Of a stretch of DNA of 64,000 nucleotides, positions 24,439 to 34,815 are shown piece after piece; the first letter of the stretch is position 1; the number at the start of each line of letters is the position of its first letter. The stretch is from Andrena cerasifolii (taxonomy: Eukaryota; Arthropoda; Insecta; Hymenoptera; Andrenidae): contig NC_135123.1 of the NCBI RefSeq assembly GCF_050908995.1, positions 10,850,001 through 10,914,000 on the forward strand. Reading direction: 5' to 3'. The position numbers were made by a program, and so were the translations under genes. Below the pieces are notes generated by a model that was given only the letters and a program-made list of their open reading frames with translations, made no database searches and was not told the origin of the DNA.

Positions 24439-25354
24439 TCCTGAATCGTTGAATGCGATTACTGTGGCGGATTATAGACAAATCACACGGGGAATGGAGA
24501 CTCGAACCCTCGATAACTGAAAAACTCAGTAACTGACCTCGATACAGTACTCCGAATGTAAAGTGCAATGAAACACAGATTTCTGCTAAAAAAAGAAGTT
24601 GGTATATGTATAGCGAAACGTGAGAGCAAGTGCCAAACGGGTCGTATTACGAACCGAGGGTAAACTTTACTGTGTGCGGAGAGAGTCGAGTGTCGCCCCC
24701 ACTGATGCATGTCACAAACCGCTGTGCTTCTACGAATGCCCCTGAAACTACAGCAGACACAGAATTTTTTGTAATCCGATGTCACTGCGTGCCCCTTTTA
24801 CGTGTTCAAACGATGAACTTGCCTTTCGACATCCACAGAATCCCCTAGCAAAACACATTCCCTCCACCCCCCACGTATTATCAAGATTGACGTAACGAAT
24901 GTGAAAAAAAAAATAGAACTCCCGGCACACATTTTGTCGACGTTTAAAAACCCTGGAATATTGTACATACTTCGCCATGTAACGAAACTTTTTATAGGAT
25001 TTCAATACATATTATTTTATGAACTCCGGTTTTATCATATTTAATACATACTGCCTGCTCTGTTATTTCACGTTTATACACGCGCCGCTGTGCTACTCTT
25101 TCAGCTTCCTTTCAAATAGGCAATAACGTAAATATTTTTCACGCGTTTCAAAGAGAAATGTAACGCTTTGCGTTTTCAATACCTTTCTCTGAATACATAT
25201 CAAATCAAATAGAATTACGGGAAATATTCCTATCACGATCAGCGTATTTTTGCAGCCAACGAACGCGAGATATACACTGTTGAGAATATAATAATCAGCG
25301 TTCGTGAAGGGGCCAGAAATATAAATCAGAAGAGTGATTCGGACACGTACTCAC
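24439..25354. other. Stretch without a supported gene
   Basis: AT-rich, with short frames only. A GGTTCGAGTC sequence on the minus strand near 24496 resembles a tRNA B box, but no cloverleaf can be drawn around it. Confidence 0.5.
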
Positions 25355-25413
25355 GCAGCAAAGCTCTCCGAAAAACGAAGTCAAACGTGACGTGGGAAAT
25401 ATTCATCACTCAC
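25355..25413 (-). other. Candidate 59 bp non-coding exon (minus strand)
   Basis: Reading the minus strand, CACTAAC (branch-point-like) and TTGTTTTTCCGTTGCAG form a strong-looking 3' splice site ending at 25414. A donor-like GTGAGTACG begins at 25354. All three frames of the 59 bp between contain early stops, so any exon would be untranslated or part of a non-coding RNA. The same CAG/GTGAGT junction could instead be read as a donor for an upstream exon. Confidence 0.18.
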
Positions 25414-25865
25414 CTGCAACGGAAAAACAATAAATGGTTAGTGAAATGTATTTAAATTCATTTAATATAATATTATTCTTTTCCAAGTGAAAATGCTTCC
25501 CACGACGCGAGCGGCGCTACATTCACATACAAATTGTTTGTTTAACGCGGAACCCTCGAGTTGGAAAGGGTAGGGGGCCACTTCAAAAGCGGTTGATTCA
25601 AAAGCAAGGCTTCCATAATCTCCAGGAATTTGGGGGTTCTCGTGGGTACACCTAAAACTACTCCAGCTAATCTCTTATTCGTGGGAATCTCCCCATTTCT
25701 CGTAATTCGGATAACACAGGATTACAGAATAAATAATTATCAGCTTCCAGGTCCCTTAACAATCACAAACTTCTGCTCCAATCACTCTGTTGATCTCTGC
25801 CGTAATTCATAGTTCCATAACACCGTACTTCCCCATATGTACTCCATACCCTCCACACCCTCGCC
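25414..25865. other. Stretch without a supported gene
   Basis: Mixed AT-rich DNA with a short 60-codon frame only. Nothing else seen before the next TTAA element. Confidence 0.5.
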
Positions 25866-25869
25866 TTAA

Positions 25870-26579
25870 GGGGGCAGACCACTGTAAAAAATCGGAGGAA
25901 TCGATTTTTTCTATTTCACATTTTCTGAAAGACGTACGTTTCAAGAATGCGCTCTCCAAATTTTATGAAGAAGTTCGCAAAATTGACGGAGATATATTAT
26001 TTTCCGTGAAGCGGTGTCAAACGCGCGGCTGGGCCGCGCGGAGCTTTGAACGCGTTTTCCTCAGAATGACATTTTTCAACCGCGTTGACAGTCTACAGAG
26101 AAAACTATACGTCCAATTTACATGAACAAGGGCATTTATTATACAAAAACCCGTCGCTATTGCGTGACGATCAATTTTTTTTCAATTAACGACCTGCTTC
26201 TATTGTTATTATCAACATTTCCCCAATTTTTTTTTCAGTGGTCCGCCATTTTGTAATTTTTTGCGATTTTGACTTTTTTTACCTCACGTAATAGACGTAG
26301 GCTTCTAGTTTCTAAATATTTCTGTGCTTTTGAATTCGGATTAACCATATTGCCTAGGCACTGTCAACGCAACAAGCACGATTTTGCCGCAGCGCACATT
26401 TTGACTAGCAGTGTACAGGAAACGGATTTATAAATTTGATTGAAAAAAATTTGTTCTTACCCTTCGATATGTACATTAATAACTATACTAAACAATGCAT
26501 TGATTTACTTTCGTTGTTTGGTTGAAATAAATTCCCAAAAACACCCTTACATTTCGGACCGTTACAGTGTTCTGCCCCC
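25870..26579. mobile_element. TTAA-flanked element, 710 bp
   Basis: Terminal inverted repeats GGGGGCAGACCACTGTAA and, inverted from the right, GGGGGCAGAACACTGTAACG lie directly inside TTAA (25866-25869 and 26580-26583). Unlike 23725-24434 the interior is not a full foldback. A GC-rich inverted patch occurs near 26025-26055. The left 190 bp shows patchy similarity to the left part of 52551-53239 (AATCGATTT, TCAAGAATG, AAATTTTCATG-like and CTTTGAACGCGTTT in the same order). No transposase frame. The frame at 25790-26125 runs across the element boundary and is a by-product. Confidence 0.87.
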
Positions 26580-26583
26580 TTAA

Positions 26584-29500
26584 TACTCATTTGCACAGGC
26601 TTCTCCAAACCTAAATCCAAAAACCCCCAGAAACCCCAGACCCCCGTCGTCCCCCAGAACAGTTCCATAGCGAAATCGTGCAGAAACGGCTAATGAATTT
26701 GACCGGTTTGAACGAGCAAGGTCCCGGAGGAAGCCTGCTCGATTTTACGATTTACGAGTCGACCCCCATCGACGGTTACGGGTGCAGCGTCTTGGACGGA
26801 GCATGGCGAACGCGCAACGACAACCGTTCCCTCGTCGAGGGGGGCGTCGGTACTCGGAGATAAAAGTGTGATCCCGAACTCCGGACGGCGCGCGAGCTGC
26901 AGATGTTGCAGCTTTGCGGGAGGACCCGGCCAAGACGAAGCGTTTCCCTGGCCTCCAGCGGTGGCCAGGAGCACACACGCTGCGACCACATGTTCCCCCG
27001 GCGAAAAATCAACCTTCCACCGACCGCCATGTGTGCGAGCCGGGCGTTTTCGAAAATGACACGAGCCACCGCAAGCTGACCAGGCCAGATCGCGTAATGA
27101 CAGAGCCCGGCTACGTGGAACTGGTCATCGAACACACCGGCACTCGCTGATTCCCTTCTACGAACGGCGCGGATGAATAACTCCCGCTTCACCCCCTTTC
27201 AACCCTGTTTTTTCTCCTTTTGCTCCCAGGGAACACGGGTGTCAGCGAACCTCGAAAAGTGGGTCAGAGGGACGTGTCCAGGGATCTGTGACAATTTCGA
27301 GCGACTTCCTGCTGAAGCTGGAGAACAATTGGTGTATGCTGCTGTGCATGCTGTTGACTTAGGATGCGCCTTTGACGCGCTGCAGTTTCGACACTTTGGG
27401 CAGCGAGTGGAAAGGGGTACAGTTTTCTGGAGAGATTGTTTCATCCAGTGTTTGGCGTTATTAGAGAGTAGGGGGAATGTTTGACGAGCAGCAGCTTCGA
27501 GGATGGTGGAACGTATGCATGTACGTTAATATACAATAGTGGCTGGGAGGAGTAGGAATGAGATAGCTCCGGTAGAAAGAATTATATCTTGAAGTTAATA
27601 TTGTTACGCTCTGTGCTCGGCATAACGAAACTTCAATGTAACACGGCAAGAACAGAGCATAAACGAGAACAGTAAGAACGGAATATAATCTCTAATATAC
27701 AGCAATGGAAGTATCGGTACGTCTGTTCGCACTGGTGGCTGACTCTCGAATGTCAGCATGACAGGCGATCGACCGGATCTGGGTTAGGGTTAGGATCGCC
27801 TTCTTCTCGCTTGTCTTCTTTTCGCGGCTGCAAGCATCAGCGGACCATGGATTCCCATCCATAGGGTGCTCGCAACAGTATCTTATAACATCAATTGTTT
27901 GTTACGGAGGCATGTGTGTAAGAACATGAGTTCTAAGCTTTCTTCTCATCACCACCATACCTAATGGCTGTTTTAGCCAGCGTTGTGGCACATTTTTTTA
28001 TGAATTCCTAGGTTAAAGTTGAGGGTAGCTAGTTTAACCGAGGATTTAATTGTAGGGGCACGCTGTTAGCCGATAGCAACGCTGCTTATCCGACGTAATG
28101 ACACACTTAACTTCATGGTACGAAGGAGTGGCTTTCGATCCACGTTTCGCTGGAGATAAAAGGACCCTATTTATCCGCAGCAAGTGGGCGCACGCCGTCG
28201 AAAATTGTTTTAGGAAAAGGCTACTTAACTCGCGAACCGGCTGACCGATTTAATTTGTCGTGTCCTCGGAGATCAGGATAAAATATGGGCCCCGAGCACG
28301 ATTGTCGCGGACTGTAATTTGCATTTCGTTATCGTTATTGAGTGGATGCATATCGAGTTACGGGCACGATCACCTGGCTCGAGTCGAATGGTGTATTTAA
28401 GTTAACCTTTGTGCTTAAAGGATCCTGCTCAAAGGCACAAATAAGATTCCGCCTAAGGGGGTTAGTGTATATTTCGCAAATTGTCGGCGCTTAAGCATGG
28501 AGATATACTAGCTTTCTGATCTAGTTGACCCCACAGCTATTTTTACATTTCATGTATTATTTAACAGATTTTAAGGCACTCGCCCCTCTGGGGAACGGCT
28601 TCGTGGACTATTCACAAATCCCTTTCTCCCTTGAAACCTTCCCTCCTATTTACTCGCAAGCTCGCTCTACGTGGCTTGTCGCTGATCATTAGTATTCAGC
28701 CAAAACACGTCCTATAGAGTCTGCCGCGCTATTAATCGAAACACACTGCCTTCGTTAGCTTTATTGACTTGGGTGATCGAAAGGTGTGACGACTACTCGG
28801 ACGATTTCAATGTAGCTAATAGATAATCGTTAATATTACAGTTTAGAATATCCTGCTTGCAAGATTTAAAAGCTTCTCGTCAGATATCTAGCTCGTAAAA
28901 CACAGATCTCCAAAACTTGCAAATCCCTCTGCAAACCCAGAACCCTCTAATTACCCTCACCACTGCAATCATACTTTCCATCTAAAGGAGATCGCAGTCT
29001 ATCCCAATGTTGCTCCAAAATCGAGAAGCGGAGAGATGCAAAATTGGAAATTCCGGGGGCCCAGTCGAGCAACCGACTCGCCCCTGTCGAAGCCTTCGAT
29101 CCACGCGGAATTTTTAATTAAGCCATCGCGTTGCTCTCGACGACTAAACGCGTAGTCGGTCTCTCAGAGTAGCCAGCTTCTTCTTCGATTTTTATAGATC
29201 GATTGGCCGCGATCCGTGCAAGCTTTCAGAACAATTTCCAAGCGATCGCGCCCCTTGCTCGCGACTCACGCAGCAACGATCAAAAGAAGGGTTCGGTGAA
29301 CCCGAGCTGCGTCCGCCGTCGTAGACAGCGTTCTACTTGCAACATCGGTTACCATACGCGTTGATCCCGATTCCCCGTTGCAAGGGCCAACGTAGACGCA
29401 CCCTGGGGCACGCCGCTGTTCCATCAACGTCGACGACGAGGCGTGCAGCCGGGAATTTTGCGGCGTTAATGGCCAAACACAGGCATGCTTTTATTTTGTT

Positions 29501-29731
29501 TATCCAACGCCGAAGCTAATTAGCGGGGATTGGAATTAACCGTGCTCGTGGAAAGTTAAGCGGCAAGTTTAGAGCCGCGTCCACCGTCGATGCAGCAATT
29601 TTCTTACCCGCCGTTAACGATACCGTGAGCTAAAGAGCCTCGAAACCTGTTCCCTGCGCGATATTTCAGCCCTCTCCGCAGCCTCCCCCTCACGGTCCCT
29701 GGCTGGGGAAATTTACTTTCCACGGGGAAAA
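26584..29731. other. Long stretch without a firmly supported gene
   Basis: A GC-rich patch at 26690-27170 has open frames on both strands without recognisable domains. A long pyrimidine tract and CAG at 27191-27229 resemble a 3' splice site. The region 27600-27950 begins with TGTTACG and has LTR-like features, but no flanking duplication could be shown. The remainder (27950-29731) has no notable frames except 29337-29519. Confidence 0.45.
27191..27229 (+). other. Strong 3' splice-site-like tract
   Basis: About 35 bases that are nearly all pyrimidine (CCCTGTTTTTTCTCCTTTTG and neighbours) end in CCCAG at 27229. Downstream, one frame is open to 27484 and the other two close within about 130 bp. 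No donor or polyadenylation signal could be assigned, so this is a signal without a defined exon. Confidence 0.25.
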
Positions 29732-30124
29732 ATGGAGATTAATATTCTCGGGATAAGACGGAACAAATTTTCCGTGGCTGGATTAACGTGGCGACCAGAA
29801 GAAAGGGAAAACTTTCTCGGCGGCCCTGGAAATCTTGGGGCATCCGATGCAACGCTAATGGCGACGAGGATATTGAATTTGATTTTGCTTAGTTGGCCGA
29901 GTGCCTGTCAAAGAGCGGAGGAAGATGTAGATTGTGAGAAAAAATTGAGTATACTAGTGGCGGGATTGTTGAGTTATAATTTAATGTTCGAGCGAACTTG
30001 TGATTTGCGACAAATTAGTTTCGAGATAGCAAAAAAGTTTCTGGGGCTACCTGTTGGTAACTTTATGAACGACGTACTCCTGTGTTATATATCAAATAAC
30101 GCGACACGTCTTCTATTAAATTAG
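29732..30124 (+). CDS. Candidate 130-codon open frame, unknown function
   Basis: I do not recognise this protein. The ATG sits in a favourable insect start context (AAAAATGG). The frame runs 130 codons to TAG, with about 28% of codons starting with G and about 59% with a purine by hand count, a mild coding-like bias. The sequence has balanced charge (for example AEEDVDCEKK around residues 62-71) and two hydrophobic stretches (near ILNLILLSW and ILVAGLLSY) too short to call membrane helices firmly. No splice sites or promoter elements were identified around it. A chance frame remains quite possible. Confidence 0.2.
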   Translation: MEINILGIRRNKFSVAGLTWRPEERENFLGGPGNLGASDATLMATRILNLILLSWPSACQRAEEDVDCEKKLSILVAGLLSYNLMFERTCDLRQISFEIAKKFLGLPVGNFMNDVLLCYISNNATRLLLN

Positions 30125-31629
30125 CCAGAAATGTAAGAAACATGTGTGTCTTTTCAATGTAGGTAATGAACGTCAGAAATCACCCCCTGTGTTCGTATTT
30201 AGTCCGACATCACTTGGTAGTACGAACGATTCCCAGAGTTCCCCGATTTTCATTCGATCATCCGTGGATGTTATCGCCAACAGTATTTTGTGCCTCGCAT
30301 TCGAGAGGAGCTGAGATTACAAGCAGCGTCGTTCTCTATTCCCACTGCTTTGTCCTTCGATTATATTCTATTGTGACGATACCCGTGGCAGGCAGATGGG
30401 AGCTAAATGGTAATCCCGATCCGTGCAACGCGACGTCCCCTATGATCTGCTTCAAACAGAATCTTAATGTCTTAATCCATTCCGAGTCCCGGATCTGGAT
30501 TATGTAAACATCGCGATCCACACAGTTGCCAGGGCGTCCAAACGATGGATCTTAATAAACTGTACGGATAGATGCCTGCCAATCTGAATGCTGCGCGTGC
30601 CCTTACTAGCAACACTCGCATAACTGGCAAAGAAGCGTAGCTTCCAAATATATTCCCAGAACACCGTTAAAGGGAAAGCATTCAATTATCGACTGACTGA
30701 AATTCTCGCAAAATAAAATTTCGCATACTTCGAGCATCGCTCAGTTTCTCAAAGAGACGTTGCTGCAAACAGTGTTCTTGAATATTCTTGAAATAGTATC
30801 CCTTTGTTCATAACCGAAGCTACCCCGAGCCAAGGAAGTGGCTATGTGTGTATGAAGATTGACGCAATTAAATGGAACAGTCCAAGGCAGAGCGACGGCG
30901 CTTCCCCATCCCAGGACACTCTGATTCTCAGAAAACGTGGCCAATTCCCTCGTACAATTCTATCGTGGCCGTTAAAACCGTGGAAATTACGAGCGAAACT
31001 TCCGAGCATAATTCGAGAAGGAGGCTTTTGTGGTTCAGGGCGTCGTCGGCCGGCGAACTTCCTTGGCGATCAGGTGTCAGGATAAGGGTCTCTCCTCCGG
31101 GGCTTCTCCGCCGACACGACGGGCCCCGATTTTCGTCCAGATAGTAACATAATATTCCCACGTCCGAAAGAAATCGCGCTGCGGACGGCTGTGTGGCCAT
31201 CATCCGGCGATTCGTGTTTTCTTATCCGGCGACGATATTCCTACGCATCGACGGGGGGGGGGGGGAACGGGCGGCCCCGCACCCTCCCGACGCACTAATC
31301 TGTCGCCCTTTAACGAAGGGAAGCGCAATTCCCTGAGACAATCGGTTATCGATCCCGTCAACTGTCGTTCTGATTGAATTGTGCAATTTCTGCATCGGAA
31401 ATCCTCTTTACGATGCACCGCGCGGAATAGGCAGTCGACGTTACGTGCCCCATCGATCAGCCAAGTTTTTATTGCGAGCGCACTTGAGCAGGAGCGGGGC
31501 GCACCATTGGACGTTCGATAACTACTTCTGCGCGGCTTCCTCGGATGGATGTTCTTTGCAACAATGCACCTTCGGCTGGTGGATCATCGGTGAGATATAA
31601 TCGACTACTCCATACTCGGGGTAGATAAT

Positions 31630-31630
<1 letters not shown>
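30125..31630. other. Stretch without a supported gene
   Basis: Short frames on both strands with no recognisable domain. A GC-rich patch at about 31020-31340 contains the G13 run. Confidence 0.5.
31253..31265. repeat. G13 homopolymer
   Basis: Thirteen consecutive G between ACGCATCGAC and AACGGGCGG. It is prone to sequencing length error and could form G-quadruplex structure. Confidence 0.9.

Positions 31631-31661
<31 letters not shown>
31631..31661. repeat. (TAA)n microsatellite
   Basis: About ten TAA units, giving a poly-leucine artefact frame on the minus strand. Confidence 0.95.
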
Positions 31662-31790
31662 TCGTCCTTATTCGCCACAAAATTACATAAATAATTAAGT
31701 GACAAATGGGCGAGATTCAGCACACCTGCTGTTTTGCAACCTAACCCCAAAACATTATCTAGCAGATATAAAGGTAGCAAGACAACATAA

Positions 31791-31802
31791 GAGCGAGAGA
31801 GA

Positions 31803-31841
<39 letters not shown>
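31791..31841. repeat. (GA)n microsatellite
   Basis: About 50 bp of GA repeats with one GGGA interruption. It produces the Arg-Glu repeat frame at 31699-31905 and the Ser-Leu repeat on the other strand, which are not genes. Confidence 0.96.
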
Positions 31842-31844
<3 letters not shown>

Positions 31845-34305
31845 CCGAAAGACAAGGGAAGTTAAGGAAAGTGGACGAGAATCAAAGAACGAGCGGCACG
31901 TTTAAAATCAGCGATAGAGGACAGAACACGAATTTCCAAAGGAAGATAATTATAGTAGAAGGAGGATAGATAGGAGAAAGATGCCGTAAATTTGGCCGTA
32001 CGATGAACAGGCACAGCCAGATCAGGACCACGCCTAGTAGATGGTGCGTAAATGGTGTGCAGAGAAGAATTGCTGCACAGTAATTCACTCAGATAGATGG
32101 GTGTCTCAGATTCAGGAGCCTTATGCACCACGATGCAGCACAGGTGAAGGATCCACCGCTGTCTGACATTGAGCCAGCCGGAACGAAGAAAAAACGGCGA
32201 AATATGGTCAAACTTGCGGACATTATATGAAGAGCGACAGGAGTTTCTATCTCCTTTCTATTTCTAATTTGTTTAGCTTCAGTTTTAGTTCTAGTTTCGG
32301 CTTTAGTCTTACATTCAGTTTCAGGCTGGGATTATCAACAGAGTAGCTTCGCCGTTTACTCGAATCAGCTATGCAATCAGTGCCTGTAAAGTATTAACTA
32401 ATAATTATCCCACTCGACGGCGATAACAGAAGAAACCAAGCGAAAATATTTCTTTAGATTGTCAGCAAAGAGGAAATAGAATAGCCGTTGTTTGTCCCGC
32501 GGAGCAGTGGAGGAAGGTCCGAGGCAAATTAAAACAGGCGGAGGGAAGAGCTGAAGAGTTTTCCGCAGGTTGAAAAACGCCGGGCAAAAGAAGGATACAG
32601 GCAGACCAGCCACTTGGTGTCGGTCTATATGCACCCACCATACATTCTACCCGCATGAAAACCGCAGAAGTATCACCTCGTGTCTCCGTTTCAATATGAG
32701 AAGTATGTACAAACGTTCACCGCGACCGCTATAATCGTCGTTCCAGTGCAAACACGGGCCAGGAAAAATGGCGGTGGCTGGCGATAAAGCGAAAAGGCAA
32801 AGTTGAAGAACGCCGTCGCGAATAAATACGGCTAGAACGCCGTTGGGGAGTGCTAAATAGCGGAGGTCCGGGGCTAGACCATACCCGGAATAATATTTAA
32901 ACAGCAAGTAGAAAGGGTGGCGCTGATCCAGCGAGGAAAGAGGAAACGCAAATCGTTTTATCGGCAATTCCTTTCGCCTCTCTATATCCCCAGGCAACGG
33001 TGATTAAATGCTAATTCCTCCTAACTAAGCTAATCACTAACTCACGCCCCAGCCTGGGCGTCCATTGATGGCGAAAAGAAAATTCAAAACTCATATTTTG
33101 GGTGTTCCGTTTTCAGATGTAATTCTTTCGAATGGAACTACCTTATTTCTGTTGCCATTCGGAGTTTAAAATTTCTCTCGAACCACTACCCTTAATTTCG
33201 TCCACGCGCCTTTTGCTTCCGTAAAGGTCGGCATGGATTTTCGGAATGGTTTGCCGGAGTGGACGTCCCGAGGAGCGATCTTCTATTACTGGAGGGAAAG
33301 ATTCCTCGTAGCTCTGGAAGCGCTGTCTTGTTTCACTTTAGCTGACTTATCGGCAACGACCTGACCGAGAGGAGTTTCCAGGGACCGTCTATCTTGAAAT
33401 TACTCCGGGAAAGGCGCTCGGTTTCCCTTTAAAGGCGTAACTGTGGCAACACAAATCACGTTTAAAGTAAATTGAAGACTTCGCGCGCGCGCGACCACCT
33501 TTTTTTTTCGTTCCCTCCATTCGTCCTTCCTGCTTGTCTCCTTCTCCCTTTTCCAATTTTCCGGCTCGCCTTTTGGTACACCGCCGCTGTATAACTCGAG
33601 CAATATTTAACGCAGGCATTAGCGTGCCTCTAGTGGATCCAATATTGAATCTCGCCGTCCGCCTGTTTTTATTTACTTTATTAGTTGAGGCGAACTTTAG
33701 ACGAGATGCGAGTTAACGGGAATTCAATTTAAACTTCATTTCTGACTGTTTACCCGGGGCCAATTACTTTTGGTAGATACAATGGCGATGGTTTCAGAAA
33801 TTGATACACTCCCGCGCGTCAGTGCCATTCGAAATTCCCCACCCGCGATTTTTGGAACCCCCTGAACCCCGAACGTGTCAAAGGCGAGGGTATGTATTTG
33901 TCTGGACACGGACCAGCTTATCGTCGGGCGCTGGCGAGCTTCGCGATGGTATTACATCTGTTACAGCAAAAGTAATTGAAAACTGGAACCAGTCCACGCC
34001 TCGGGGGAGGAAAAACGCACGGGGTTTCACGGCCAACTGGTTCTCTTTAAAATAACTGCTACTCGATCTGCTCGTTAGCGACGCTTCAATGGAGACGATT
34101 CTAGCTGGTTACCCATATTCACGAGCGTTTCAGAAAATTTTCATGCCATTTATTTATTCCCGGGATGTCCCATTAAGTGTCAGCCTGAGCAGGTACAAAA
34201 ATCATAAACTGTTTAATATAGCATCAAGTTAAATTAAATTGTAGGAAAGCAACATTTCCTATTTTATATGATTAGTATTAATACTAGTATAATTAGTATA
34301 TAAAG
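31842..34305. other. Stretch without a supported gene
   Basis: Frames at 31862-32131 (-), 32398-32997 (-) and 33389-33619 (-) are unrecognised. The last overlaps a purine/pyrimidine-skewed patch near 33480-33560. Nothing else seen. Confidence 0.5.
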
Positions 34306-34584
34306 TACATCTATCCTAGCAATAATATATTACAATGGGGTATAATACTAATTATACTAAATATTAGTATTATATTATTATATTATATTAATTAGTATTA
34401 TATTATTATATTATATTAATTAGTATTATATTATTATATTATATTAATTAGTATTATATTATTATATTATATTAATTAGTATTATATTATTATATTATAC
34501 TAATTAGTATTATATTATTTAGTATAATATTAGTATAATTAGTATTATACCCTATTGTAATATATTATTGCTAGGGTAGATGTA
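34306..34584. repeat. AT-rich palindrome with internal 28 bp tandem repeat
   Basis: The left side 34306-34363 (from TACATCTATCCTAGCAATAA) is the inverted copy of 34523-34584. Between them about 5.6 copies of a 28 bp unit (beginning TTAGTATTATATTATTATAT) run from 34364 to 34522. The unit is itself close to self-complementary, so the whole 279 bp can fold. The outer 14 bp of the palindrome match the terminus of the adjacent element at 34574, which suggests nested or repeated insertion. Confidence 0.83.
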
Positions 34585-34813
34585 CCGTTTGTGGCCATTG
34601 CACTGTTTTTGGCCGTGTGCATAATTATCTTATTTTTAAATTGCTTGCAGATCATTATTACGTGGAGAATTTCACCTCATAAATATTTTCTTTAGTATAC
34701 CGCCAGAATTATAAGGTTACATTTACTGCTTACACGGGAAAATATTATATTTTTTAAGAAGTGGCCAAAACTGGTACAATACCTTAAAGTGGCCACAAAT
34801 GGTGCATCTACCC
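34574..34813. mobile_element. TA-flanked MITE, 240 bp
   Basis: The ends GGGTAGATGtACCgTTTG and, inverted from the right, GGGTAGATGcACCaTTTG are followed by TGGCCA on both sides. TA flanks both ends (34572-34573 and 34814-34815). No open frame inside. The size and TA target fit a non-autonomous Tc1/mariner-type element. It overlaps the right foot of the palindrome at 34306-34584 by about 11 bp. Confidence 0.82.
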
Positions 34814-34815
34814 TA

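Noticed and set aside
24480..24570. tRNA B-box-like GGTTCGAGTC on the minus strand
   Set aside because: The T stem does not pair and no A box or acceptor stem can be placed. Not a tRNA.
27783..27798. GGGTTAGGGTTAGG, telomere-like
   Set aside because: Only two repeat units in unique sequence. Too short to be an interstitial telomere tract.
27600..27950. Possible solo LTR beginning TGTTACG
   Set aside because: No clear CA end, no target duplication and no primer-binding site or gag/pol sequence nearby.
31469..31905. Ser-Leu and Arg-Glu repeat frames
   Set aside because: Translation of the GA microsatellite.
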